A stretch of DNA of 6,892 bases from Acidobacteriota bacterium (lineage in GTDB: Bacteria; Acidobacteriota; UBA890; WLXD01), in NCBI GenBank assembly GCA_022571615.1, contig JACZXM010000155.1:1-6892 (forward strand). The letters are read 5' to 3'. The stretch's first letter is position 1; every line of letters starts with the position of its first letter. Below are positions 1 to 6,140 of this stretch, one piece after another. The translations under genes and the position numbers were made by a program. Below the pieces are notes generated by a model that was given only the letters and a program-made list of their open reading frames with translations, did not search any database and was not told where the DNA came from.

Positions 1-1337
1 TCGGTACCTCCACCAACATCCTGGTGCACAGCCTGATGGAGGAGAACGGGATGGCCGGCATGGGGATGTTCGAGATCACTCCCATGGGGCTGGTGTACGC
101 GTCGGTCGGGCTCGTGTACCTGTTCTTCATCGGCCGCCGGTTGCTGCCCGAGCGGGGGACGGTCACCTCGTACCTGCCGGGGCGCCGTGGTCCCGGCCAG
201 TACATGACCGAAGTGCAGGTGCCTGCCGATTCCGATCTCATTGGCCACCGTGTCGAGCAGGCGTTGCAGTCGGCGCATCCGGAGGTGAGGTTGCTGCAGA
301 TCCTGCGCGGCGAAATGATTCTGTGGCCGCCGCTCGATCTGGTGGTGATCGAGGCGGGCGATATTTTCCTGCTCAAGGGAGACGTGAACCAGCTGCTGGC
401 GCTGTACCGACGAGAGGGCCTGGAGCTACTACCGGGTCTCAAGGCCGAGGCCATCCGCTACGCCGTCAAGGACATGGCGCTCGCCGAGGTGGTGATCACC
501 CCGAACTCCGATCTCATCGACCGTACGCTCCGTGACGTGAAGTTCCGACAGCACTACGGCGCTTCGGTCATGGCGCTGCAACGGCACGGCGAACACCTTC
601 GCGACGAGCTACCCGGAATCCGATTGCGAGTGGGTGACGTGCTGCTGGTGATGGCCGACCGCGAGGACATGGCGCGGTTGATGACCTACGAGGAGTTTCT
701 CTTGCTCGAGGGCGTTCAGGAGGTGGTGGTCAACCGCGACAAGGCGCCGATTGCCATTGCGTTGGTAGCAGGCTTGGTTGCCACAGTGAGCCTGACCTCG
801 GTTCCGGTGATGGTGGTGGCGTTGGTGGTTGCGGTGCTGATGGTGATCACCCGCTGCCTGACGATGCGCCAGGCCTACGCCGCCCTGGACCTGTCGGTGC
901 TGGTGCTGATCGGCGGTGCCATCGCGCTGGGGGCGGCGATGGAGCAAACTGGAACGGCGGCGTACCTGGCCAACGCCGTGGTGGACGCCGTCGGTGGCTA
1001 CGGCCCGCGCGTCGTGCTCTCGGCGGTGTACTTGCTGACGGTGATCTTCACCGAGATGATGTCCAACACGGCAGCGGCGGTCCTGATGGTACCGATCGCC
1101 CTCGGCGTTGCTCAGGGCATCGGGGTCGACCCGCGACCGTTCGCCATCGCGGTGGCGTTCGCGGGCTCGGCGGCCTTCTCCACGCCAATCGGGTACCAGA
1201 CCAATACCATGGTCTACGGGCCCGGTGGCTACCGATTCCTCGATTACACTCGGGTTGGCCTGCCGCTCAACCTGATTCTGTGGCTCTTGGCTAGCCTCCT
1301 GATTCCCTTCTGGTGGCCGTTGACCCCGGTGGGGTAG
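1..1337 (+). CDS. SLC13/DASS-family anion permease with two RCK_C domains (5' partial)
   Basis: The gene is open at the left edge. Codons in frame from position 3 read GTSTNIL, a conserved SLC13 motif, so the GTG at 24 is an internal codon and not the start. About 444 residues are visible. In order they are: the GTSTN end of the first membrane half, a transmembrane segment near nt 90-140, two RCK_C (TrkA-C)-like domains (about nt 205-440 and 475-725), and a second membrane half (about nt 740-1320). The second half has SNTAAAVLMVP and STPIGYQTN, the counterpart of the GTSTN loop. Bacterial relatives of about 590 residues import sulfate or other anions across the inner membrane, usually with sodium; the RCK_C pair is a presumed regulatory insert. 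The substrate cannot be read from sequence. The missing N-terminus should be roughly 130-150 residues. The family call is strong. Confidence 0.87.
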   Translation, partial: GTSTNILVHSLMEENGMAGMGMFEITPMGLVYASVGLVYLFFIGRRLLPERGTVTSYLPGRRGPGQYMTEVQVPADSDLIGHRVEQALQSAHPEVRLLQILRGEMILWPPLDLVVIEAGDIFLLKGDVNQLLALYRREGLELLPGLKAEAIRYAVKDMALAEVVITPNSDLIDRTLRDVKFRQHYGASVMALQRHGEHLRDELPGIRLRVGDVLLVMADREDMARLMTYEEFLLLEGVQEVVVNRDKAPIAIALVAGLVATVSLTSVPVMVVALVVAVLMVITRCLTMRQAYAALDLSVLVLIGGAIALGAAMEQTGTAAYLANAVVDAVGGYGPRVVLSAVYLLTVIFTEMMSNTAAAVLMVPIALGVAQGIGVDPRPFAIAVAFAGSAAFSTPIGYQTNTMVYGPGGYRFLDYTRVGLPLNLILWLLASLLIPFWWPLTPVG

Positions 1338-1350
1338 GAAAGGCGAGGGC

Positions 1351-1761
1351 GTGATGGTACCGCAGCCGGGCGATCAGGAAGCCATTGTGGTGCCAGACAG
1401 CACGCCCGATTCGACGGATGAGCGCCGCGATCTTCTTCTACTATGCACCGAGCCCAAGCGCCTGGCTCGAGCCGACAGAGACGCCCGCCGCGTGCAACTG
1501 CAGGTGCAGGAATCGGACTTGTACATCGCCGCCGTCAGCGCCTACAACGTCGTAATCGATTTGCGGGCGCGGCGCGTTCAGCACGGCTGCCGCGACTTCC
1601 TCGCTCAGGCGCGCGAGGGCAAGCTGTGCAAGCATGTGGCAGCTCTGTTGCTCGCCATGGAGCCGGCCGTTGCCCTGGGCATCCTGCGCCAGCTCACCGA
1701 CCCGGATGGCGGCTGGCACCTGGAGGTCATCGCGGCACGCGGGTTCGGCAGAACAGGGTGA
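1351..1761 (+). CDS. Small protein with a SWIM-like zinc-finger motif
   Basis: It encodes 136 residues from GTG at 1351, or 135 from the adjacent ATG at 1354. A purine-rich AGGCGAGGG sits just upstream, and only 13 bp separate it from the permease stop, so co-transcription is likely. Residues 78-95 read H-G-C-R-D-F ... G-K-L-C-K-H-V, followed by a hydrophobic helix (AALLLAM). This matches the SWIM pattern CxC-xn-CxH with His replacing the first Cys, so four potential zinc ligands remain (H78, C80, C93, H95). SWIM domains bind zinc and act in DNA or protein contacts. Nothing else in the protein is recognisable: the N-terminal 45 residues are acidic and probably disordered, and the middle could form a beta-hairpin (VQLQVQESDLYIAAV). 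The specific function is unknown. The motif is clear to the eye, but the family assignment is inference. Confidence 0.7.
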   Translation: MMVPQPGDQEAIVVPDSTPDSTDERRDLLLLCTEPKRLARADRDARRVQLQVQESDLYIAAVSAYNVVIDLRARRVQHGCRDFLAQAREGKLCKHVAALLLAMEPAVALGILRQLTDPDGGWHLEVIAARGFGRTG

Positions 1762-1773
1762 ACCCGATCGCGC

Positions 1774-2283
1774 TCATTGCCTGGCGGTACGGTCCAGTCG
1801 CCGAGCAAAGCGCCGGATGCCCTCGGGAACCCGGGCGTCGTTGATGTTGAGACTGCGCATCGCGGCCCCGTTGCCGGCGAGCCGCGAGGAAAACAGCGCC
1901 GGCCCTCCGGTGAGATTGCCCACCACCTTCTTGACCGAGCCGTTCCAGGCGCAAACGAACCAGTCGTACTCGCCCACGGTCAGGCCGGTGGTGAGGACGT
2001 TGACCCCGGCGTCGCGGTTGATCGAAAAGCCCCAGCAGTCCTCATCGTCGCAGATCGCCTGATACACGTCGCCTGACCCCGAGACATGCGTGGCGACGCT
2101 GGTCATGACCACTTCCTCGAAAGCGACGAAGGAGCCGACCAGGCATTCATCGTCATCGAGTCGCGAGGCGCTGATCTGCGCCTGCGCCTCCGCTGGCAGC
2201 ATCGCCAGCAGGATCAACAACGAGGACGACAACGGCAACAAGAACGGGAATCGGACACGAGCCTGTGACGACGAGAGCATCAT
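1774..2283 (-). CDS. Predicted exported protein of unknown function
   Basis: It encodes 169 residues from ATG at 2283, or 168 from the tandem ATG at 2280. AGGAGG at 2292-2287 on the minus strand lies 3 and 6 nt before these codons and favours the second. An upstream extension to 2337 lacks this support. The N-terminus is a typical Sec signal peptide: Arg residues near 9-11, a long hydrophobic core (about 13-29), then AEAQA with likely cleavage after residue 33 or 35. The mature part is about 135 residues, with four cysteines (C47, C78, C83, C111) that could form two disulfides, an acidic patch around ICDDEDC and an Arg-rich C-terminus. I do not recognise a family. It ends 12 bp from the convergent SWIM gene and starts divergently from another exported protein, so the two may share regulation. 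It is probably periplasmic or secreted. Confidence 0.72.
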   Translation of the reverse strand: MMLSSSQARVRFPFLLPLSSSLLILLAMLPAEAQAQISASRLDDDECLVGSFVAFEEVVMTSVATHVSGSGDVYQAICDDEDCWGFSINRDAGVNVLTTGLTVGEYDWFVCAWNGSVKKVVGNLTGGPALFSSRLAGNGAAMRSLNINDARVPEGIRRFARRLDRTARQ

Positions 2284-2286
2284 GAT

Positions 2287-2292
2287 CCTCCT
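2287..2292 (-). promoter_or_regulatory. Ribosome-binding site AGGAGG of the minus-strand exported protein
   Basis: A consensus AGGAGG reads on the minus strand from 2292 to 2287, six nt before the ATG at 2280 and three before the ATG at 2283. It decides the start in favour of this ATG pair over the longer reading frame beginning at 2337. Confidence 0.75.
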
Positions 2293-2388
2293 GCTCAGTC
2301 TCGATCCCTGTCTCCAGTGTAACCAAGCGCGGGGCACCGATCACGTCCGACGGTTCGACGAAGGCGACCCGCGCCCCGCAGGGTTGTC

Positions 2389-2403
2389 CAGGAGTGACTC
2401 CTG
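2389..2403. promoter_or_regulatory. 15-bp perfect dyad, operator candidate between divergent genes
   Basis: CAGGAGT-G-ACTCCTG is a perfect inverted repeat of 7-bp arms around a single base. It lies near the middle of the 221-bp gap between the two divergent exported-protein genes, 26 bp upstream of the TTGACA element of the plus-strand gene. A one-base spacer is too tight for an RNA hairpin, so binding by a dimeric regulator is the likelier role. The regulator is not identifiable here. Confidence 0.4.
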
Positions 2404-2429
2404 TGCCCACTGGCCCGGCAACGGCAAGC

Positions 2430-2458
2430 TTGACAAGGCCGCCGCGGAACGCGAGAGT
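2430..2458 (+). promoter_or_regulatory. Sigma70-type promoter candidate for the plus-strand exported protein
   Basis: A perfect -35 element TTGACA (2430-2435) is followed after 17 bp by GAGAGT (2453-2458). That -10 is weak, with three of six matches but the key A and final T kept. Transcription would start near 2465, giving a leader of about 40 nt with AGGAG at 2491-2495 before the ATG at 2505. Confidence 0.4.
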
Positions 2459-2504
2459 GACTGTGGCCGCCCCACCGCAATCCCTTTGTAAGGAGAATGT
2501 TTGG

Positions 2505-3017
2505 ATGAGGTCTAGACTTCTGATCGGGGGGCTGTGCGCAGCGGTTGCCCTTCTCGCGGTGACCGCCCCGGCCTCGGCGCAGTCGGCGGTCGAGAGGGAT
2601 AGCGGCAAGCTCAAGAAGGGCCAGACACGGTTCTGGAACATCACGACCGATACCTCGACGATCCTCCGTATCGACGTGGTGACCTTCAAGGATGTCGACG
2701 TCGACATCACGATCACGACGGGCGACGGGGACGATAAGGAGACGGTGGTTTCCAGCCTGTCGGGCACGATCGGTTACGAGATCGCTGCGGTCGGGCTCGA
2801 GGGCGCGACGACCTACGAGATCGCCATCACCAGCGTCAGCGGGCAAACCAGCCAGTTCACGATTCTGTTCAGTACAGTGGCCGAACCAGGGGTGTCTGGG
2901 GGTCCGGCAAGGATCGCGGCTGGCGGTGCTTTCATGCTCGAGGAACCGGTGAGCGATCCGCAGGTTGCGGCGCTGCAGAAGCTCGTGCTCGAGCGGGTGG
3001 CGGCAAAGCGGCGCTGA
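2505..3017 (+). CDS. Exported beta-rich protein resembling a PPC-type domain
   Basis: It encodes 170 residues from ATG at 2505, with AGGAG at 2491-2495 nine nt upstream. The frame stays open back to 2394, but that part lacks a ribosome-binding site and would bury the signal peptide. The signal peptide is canonical: MRSR, a hydrophobic core to about residue 20, then APASA with predicted cleavage after A25. The mature protein contains KLKKGQTRFWNI, LRIDVV and DVDITITTGDGDD (about 35-77), then GYEIAAVGLEGATTYEIAITS (split here by position, 90-110) and QFTILFSTV. This order resembles the bacterial pre-peptidase C-terminal (PPC) beta-sandwich, which often sits on secreted enzymes; here no catalytic domain is attached. 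The PPC resemblance is my inference and modest. The C-terminus (about 148-170) looks helical and ends in basic residues. It is transcribed divergently from another exported protein and ends just before a strong terminator. Confidence 0.75.
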   Translation: MRSRLLIGGLCAAVALLAVTAPASAQSAVERDSGKLKKGQTRFWNITTDTSTILRIDVVTFKDVDVDITITTGDGDDKETVVSSLSGTIGYEIAAVGLEGATTYEIAITSVSGQTSQFTILFSTVAEPGVSGGPARIAAGGAFMLEEPVSDPQVAALQKLVLERVAAKRR

Positions 3018-3045
3018 GGCAACAAGCCCAAGCGATAGGGAACGA

Positions 3046-3069
3046 GGGCGGCCTTGGGCCGCCCGTTTT
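3046..3069 (+). terminator. Rho-independent terminator
   Basis: GGGCGGCC (3046-3053) pairs perfectly with GGCCGCCC (3057-3064) across a TTG loop and is followed by GTTTT. It lies 28 bp after the stop of the plus-strand exported protein. The T-run is on the plus-strand side only, so it should not stop the minus-strand gene that ends at 3106. Confidence 0.85.
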
Positions 3070-3105
3070 CCGTGGTGGGGCCGCGGCGCCGCAGCTTACG
3101 GGGCG

Positions 3106-3621
3106 TCAGTCCGGTTGGAGCGCGGCCTCGATTCGCGGCGACAGGTCTCGCCAGCTCCTGAGCGGGCACTTGCGCACCTCGACGCGATTGCCGTCGAGGA
3201 TGACCTCGGCAACGCCATGCAGATCGAACAGTCGCGAAGCGACGGGGTCGGCAGCGGCCTGGGTCTTGCCCTCGAACACGCGCCGCGATAGCGGCTCTCC
3301 ATGCCAGGCGAAGGCGCGCCGAGGCGACTCGCCTTCGACCAAATCCATCAGATGAGCAACGCCCAGGGACTCGCGCAAGACCTCTTCGAACGGGCCCAAG
3401 AGGTCCTTCCAGCTCGCGTCCTTGTGCTTCTGCAGTCGGATCTTGTACGCGTTGAGCGACAGGGCGCGAACGCCGGGCAGGGCGAGCACGGCGCGGATCC
3501 AGGCGGGCTCGGGCGAACCGGTGCCCGGCCAATACGCCTCGACGACCTGATCGGTGATCCGATCGTCGGTGTGAATGACGAGCGCGTGGGGATTGGGGGG
3601 AAATTCACGAACGGCGTTCAT
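3106..3621 (-). CDS. Protein with two tandem NifU-N (Nfu_N)-like units
   Basis: It encodes 171 residues from ATG at 3621; the ribosome-binding site is weak. The opening residues PPNPHALVI resemble the TPNPNTLKF start of the Nfu_N scaffold domain. Residues 41-82 (AVLALPGV ... W71KDLLGPFEEVL) and 127-168 (SRLFDLHGV ... W157RDLSPRIEAAL) both fit the Nfu_N core: a helix ending in GV, two strands, then a Trp and a helix. The spacing from GV to Trp is 20 residues in both units, so an internal duplication is likely. Nfu-type proteins carry Fe-S clusters on a separate C-terminal CxxC domain, which is absent here; the single Cys is C152. It may therefore be an adaptor or a degenerate scaffold instead of a cluster carrier. 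It lies 134 bp downstream of the cyclic-nucleotide-fold gene on the same strand; co-transcription is possible. Fold call moderate, function unknown. Confidence 0.68.
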   Translation of the reverse strand: MNAVREFPPNPHALVIHTDDRITDQVVEAYWPGTGSPEPAWIRAVLALPGVRALSLNAYKIRLQKHKDASWKDLLGPFEEVLRESLGVAHLMDLVEGESPRRAFAWHGEPLSRRVFEGKTQAAADPVASRLFDLHGVAEVILDGNRVEVRKCPLRSWRDLSPRIEAALQPD

Positions 3622-3755
3622 GGCTTGCCTGAAGCGTGGCTGCTCTGACGCCGGTACGGAAGGCTCTATTGTCTCAATCTAGCAAAGTGGGCAAGGGCAT
3701 GCCAAGCACCAACTTGCCGGAACGCAAGACGGCGGGGCCGAACGCCGGTGTCGAT

Positions 3756-4289
3756 TCAGGCCGCCTCGAAGATCTCGGACAGCTTACCGAGGATGCGCCA
3801 GCCGAAGCTCGCGACCTGATCCGGCTCTCTGCGATGCAACCGCGCCATGATCGCACCGCGCCACGCCAGTGCCTGCGGCGCGTTGCGGCTGAGCGTGTCG
3901 ATCAGGGGCCGGAGCGGAATCTCGATGATCACCGAGTCGAGCGTGGCCTCCGCCGTGTAGCGCCGCTCCTGTTCGCCCAACAGCACCACGTCGCCAAACG
4001 AAGCATAGGGCGCGATGACAGCGTAGCTGCTCCTTTTCCCTGTGGCCTCGGAGCGCTCCAGCCGGATCGCGCCATCGAGCAGCAAGTACACCGAGTCGGC
4101 CTGCTCGCTTTGGCGAAACAAGGTCTCGCCGCCGTATACCAGGCGGCATTTCGCCACCTGCGACAGGCGGACCAGTGCACCGGTGCTCAGATCATCAAGG
4201 TGCGAGCAGTTGCCCAGCACAAGTGGACTGACACCGGTAACGGAGGCGGTGCCGAACTCTTTTCGAACCTGTCGCATTGTCTGATTCAT
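3756..4289 (-). CDS. Stand-alone cyclic-nucleotide-binding-fold protein
   Basis: It encodes 177 residues from ATG at 4289. A second ATG at 4277 is possible, and the longer frame to 4334 would need a TTG start. Residues about 32-125 form a CNB (Crp-type) jelly roll: YGGETLFRQSEQADSVYLLL, DGAIRLER, YASFGDVVLLGE and RRYTAEATLDSVIIEIP. In true cAMP binders the phosphate-binding cassette reads FGE(x)n-R-S/T-A. Here it is FGD (98-100) then R110-Y-T-A, so the acidic residue is Asp and a residue is inserted before TA; ligand binding is uncertain. The C-terminal 50 residues are helical and too short for the winged helix of Crp/Fnr regulators, so direct DNA binding is unlikely. It probably senses a ligand or partner. 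It is divergent from the STAS antagonist gene, which suggests shared signalling, but this is inference. Confidence 0.8.
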   Translation of the reverse strand: MNQTMRQVRKEFGTASVTGVSPLVLGNCSHLDDLSTGALVRLSQVAKCRLVYGGETLFRQSEQADSVYLLLDGAIRLERSEATGKRSSYAVIAPYASFGDVVLLGEQERRYTAEATLDSVIIEIPLRPLIDTLSRNAPQALAWRGAIMARLHRREPDQVASFGWRILGKLSEIFEAA

Positions 4290-4411
4290 TGGTCTCGCTG
4301 GTGCCTCTGGCAGGTGGGGATGGGACCCGCTCAATGGCTTCTACTCACACTTTCGCTCCAGCCGCGGGTTTGGTTTCCCGCTTCCTTTAGCGGTGGCAAC
4401 GGCCCGCTCGC

Positions 4412-4440
4412 TCGACCCGGGCGGCGCGAGCGTGGATAAT
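4412..4440 (+). promoter_or_regulatory. Sigma70-type promoter of the STAS gene
   Basis: TCGACC (4412-4417, four of six matches to TTGACA) and GATAAT (4435-4440, five of six to TATAAT) are separated by exactly 17 bp. Transcription would start near 4447, giving a leader of about 63 nt before the ATG at 4510. No other equally good pair was seen in this divergent intergenic region (4290-4509). Confidence 0.6.
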
Positions 4441-4496
4441 CACGGCTTCGGTAGCCATCGCCTAGGACAAGACGACGACTGTACGGGATCAAGAAC

Positions 4497-4503
4497 GGGA
4501 GGG
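4497..4503 (+). promoter_or_regulatory. Ribosome-binding site GGGAGGG of the STAS gene
   Basis: GGGAGGG lies six nt before the ATG at 4510. It fixes this as the start. The reading frame is open back to 4393, but that extension would begin upstream of the predicted transcription start. Confidence 0.75.
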
Positions 4504-4509
4504 AACAAC

Positions 4510-4857
4510 ATGGCGCTCAAGCACCACGAGAGGCGGGTCGACGACGTGGTCATCCTGGAACTTTCCGGGAAGCTGACGCTCGGAAGCGGGGACGTCCAGC
4601 TCCGCCAGTTGGTGACCGATCTTCTAGGCCGCGGCGAAAAAAAGATCCTGCTCGACCTAAATAACGTCAAGTACATGGACAGCGCCGGGACCGGTGAGTT
4701 GGTGGCTGCCTATACGTCCTGCAACAACAGCGGCGCGGAGCTCAAGTTGCTCAGACTCAGTGGCAAAGTCCGCGACCTGCTGATGTTCACCCAGCTGATC
4801 ACCGTGTTCGAGGACTACAGCGACGTGGCCGAGGCGGTTCACAGCTTCGACCAGTAG
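4510..4857 (+). CDS. STAS-domain anti-sigma factor antagonist (SpoIIAA/RsbV-like)
   Basis: It encodes 115 residues, a single STAS domain of normal length. The start is supported by a strong ribosome-binding site and an upstream promoter. Features seen: VVILELSGKLTLGSG strand-turn (13-27), the helix LRQLVTDLL (31-39), KILLDLNNVKYMDSAGTGEL (45-64), and a C-terminal LLMFTQLITVFEDY. The MDSAG motif places Asp57 and Ser58 where SpoIIAA has its phosphorylated Ser58. In the known systems a kinase/anti-sigma factor phosphorylates this serine, and the unphosphorylated antagonist frees the sigma factor by binding the anti-sigma. No kinase, phosphatase or sigma gene is in the window, so the partner must be elsewhere. 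The protein should be cytoplasmic. carA follows 101 bp downstream with no clear terminator between, so read-through into carAB is possible. Confidence 0.9.
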   Translation: MALKHHERRVDDVVILELSGKLTLGSGDVQLRQLVTDLLGRGEKKILLDLNNVKYMDSAGTGELVAAYTSCNNSGAELKLLRLSGKVRDLLMFTQLITVFEDYSDVAEAVHSFDQ

Positions 4858-4891
4858 TTCACTCGCCGTATGAAGAGAGGCGCGATGCATC

Positions 4892-4954
4892 GGGCTAGCA
4901 GCCCATCACACTTCCACCACGGCCTGCTAGCACCGGCACACGACCGGAGGCCGT
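4892..4954 (+). promoter_or_regulatory. Structured carA leader with a stem that covers the ribosome-binding site
   Basis: The gap between the STAS gene and carA holds overlapping inverted repeats. (a) GGGCT-AGC-AGCCC forms a small hairpin (4892-4904). (b) GCTAGCAG (4894-4901) pairs perfectly with CTGCTAGC (4924-4931). (c) ACGGCCT (4919-4925) pairs perfectly with AGGCCGT (4948-4954), and inside it CCGG (4933-4936) pairs with CCGG (4944-4947). Structure (c) contains the carA ribosome-binding site GGAGG (4946-4950) in its 3' arm. (a) and (b) exclude each other; (b) and (c) overlap by two nt and compete only in part. This could be a translational switch. No T-run follows, so it is not a terminator. 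Found by eye, not by a folding calculation. Confidence 0.45.
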
Positions 4955-4958
4955 CGGG

Positions 4959-6140
4959 ATGGGCACGTTGGGGGGCAAGTCACCGCTGAGCGCGCGCCCT
5001 GCCGTATTGGTTCTTGCCGACGGCACCTTCTTTCGCGGCGGCGCTTTCGGTGCGCGAGGAGTCCGTTGCGGCGAGGTGTGCTTCAACACCAGCATGACCG
5101 GCTATCAGGAGATCGTCACCGATCCTTCGTACGCCGGGCAGATCGTGGTGATGACCTGCACCCAGATCGGCAACGTCGGGGTCAATCCACAGGATGAGGA
5201 ATCGGCCCGTCCGTGGCTTTGCGGGTTCGTGGTGCGCGAGGTCTTCGATGCGCCGAGCAACTGGCGGGCTGCCGAGCCGCTTCCCGAGTACCTGCGCCGC
5301 CACCAGGTACCGGGAATCGCCGGAATCGATACCCGGGCGCTGGTGCGACGGATCCGGGACCGCGGCTTCCAGAACGGCGTGATCTCGACCGACCCGGAGC
5401 GCCAGGAGGTGGGCGAGCTGGCGGATATGGCGCGCCAGGCACCGGCGCTCGATGGCCGCGATCTGGCCTCCGAGGTGAGCTGTACCGAGCCCTACGCCTG
5501 GTCCGAGGGAACGTGGGAGGGGATCGCCGGTCAGCTGCCGCGGCCGCCGCGACCCGAACCGCGACTGAAGCTTGTGGCCTTCGACCTCGGTATCAAGCGC
5601 AACATCTTGCGCACTCTCACCGACAGGGGCTTCGAGGTGACGGTGGTGCCCGCCGCCACCACCGCCGCCGAGGTCGATGCGCTAGGTCCCGACGCGGTGT
5701 TCCTGTCGAACGGGCCGGGCGATCCGGCGGCGACCGGCGCCTACGCCGTGCCGGTGATAAACGAGATCCTACGCGCGGGCATCCCGCTGTTCGGCATCTG
5801 CCTCGGCCACCAGATGCTGGCGCTGGCGCTCGGCGCGCGGACCGAGAAGATGCTGTTCGGCCACCGCGGCGCCAACCACCCGGTCAAGGACCTGGCGACG
5901 GGCAAGGTCGAGATCACCAGCCAGAACCACGGCTTCGTCGTGGTCGGCGACAGCCTGCCCAAGGGCGTGCGCAAGACGCACGTCTCGCTGTTCGACGGCT
6001 CGCTCGAGGGGCTCGCGGTCGAGGGCAAGCCGGTGTTCTCGGTGCAGTACCACCCCGAGGCCTCCCCCGGCCCCCACGACAGCCACCACCTCTTCGAGCG
6101 CTTCGTCGGGATGATGGAGACAACTAGAAGCGCGAAATGA
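4959..6140 (+). CDS. carA: Carbamoyl-phosphate synthase small (glutaminase) subunit
   Basis: It encodes 393 residues from ATG at 4959, with GGAGG at 4946-4950 eight nt upstream. With CarB it makes carbamoyl phosphate from bicarbonate, glutamine and ATP for pyrimidine and arginine synthesis; CarA hydrolyses glutamine and channels ammonia to CarB. The N-terminal small-subunit domain (about 14-145) shows ADGTFFRG, FNTSMTGYQEIVTDPSYAGQ and GIDTRALVR. The class I glutamine amidotransferase domain (about 204-385) shows FLSNGPGDP, GICLGHQ with nucleophile Cys281, and YHPEASPGPHD with His365 and Glu367. All three sit at the E. coli positions (269, 353, 355) plus 12, so the enzyme should be active. 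The C-terminus is odd: after LFERFVGMM it ends ETTRSAK, encoded by DNA that belongs to an inserted toxin-antitoxin segment. The last 17 bp overlap the toxin gene's 3' end on the other strand. The catalytic core is not touched. Confidence 0.97.
   Translation: MGTLGGKSPLSARPAVLVLADGTFFRGGAFGARGVRCGEVCFNTSMTGYQEIVTDPSYAGQIVVMTCTQIGNVGVNPQDEESARPWLCGFVVREVFDAPSNWRAAEPLPEYLRRHQVPGIAGIDTRALVRRIRDRGFQNGVISTDPERQEVGELADMARQAPALDGRDLASEVSCTEPYAWSEGTWEGIAGQLPRPPRPEPRLKLVAFDLGIKRNILRTLTDRGFEVTVVPAATTAAEVDALGPDAVFLSNGPGDPAATGAYAVPVINEILRAGIPLFGICLGHQMLALALGARTEKMLFGHRGANHPVKDLATGKVEITSQNHGFVVVGDSLPKGVRKTHVSLFDGSLEGLAVEGKPVFSVQYHPEASPGPHDSHHLFERFVGMMETTRSAK
6089..6115 (+). repeat. 27-bp direct repeat, left copy (end of carA)
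   Basis: This segment encodes LFERFVGMM near the carA C-terminus. It matches 6704-6730 at 26 of 27 positions; the one difference is C at 6107 against G at 6722, a silent third-codon change (GTC/GTG). The copies are 615 bp apart and bracket the toxin-antitoxin segment. Confidence 0.92.

Noticed and set aside
2153..2767. 204-residue minus-strand frame across both divergent exported genes
   Set aside because: It overlaps the signal-peptide starts of two better-supported genes. The part inside the intergenic region looks protein-like but has no start or ribosome-binding site of its own.
3730..3747. Hairpin after the CNB gene as a minus-strand terminator
   Set aside because: The stem is only 5 bp with an 8-nt loop and no T-run follows on the minus strand.
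4364..4393. Small inverted repeats (GCGGG/CCCGC and CCGCT/AGCGG) upstream of the STAS gene
   Set aside because: Arms of only 5 bp in GC-rich DNA are expected by chance; the two also overlap.
4870..4988. 39-codon frame (MKRGAMHR...) overlapping the carA start, as a leader peptide
   Set aside because: No ribosome-binding site, no run of regulatory codons, and it ends inside carA; chance is the simplest reading.
5213..6127. 304-residue plus-strand frame inside carA
   Set aside because: Out-of-frame shadow of carA with low-complexity Arg/Ala/Gly composition, as expected in GC-rich DNA.
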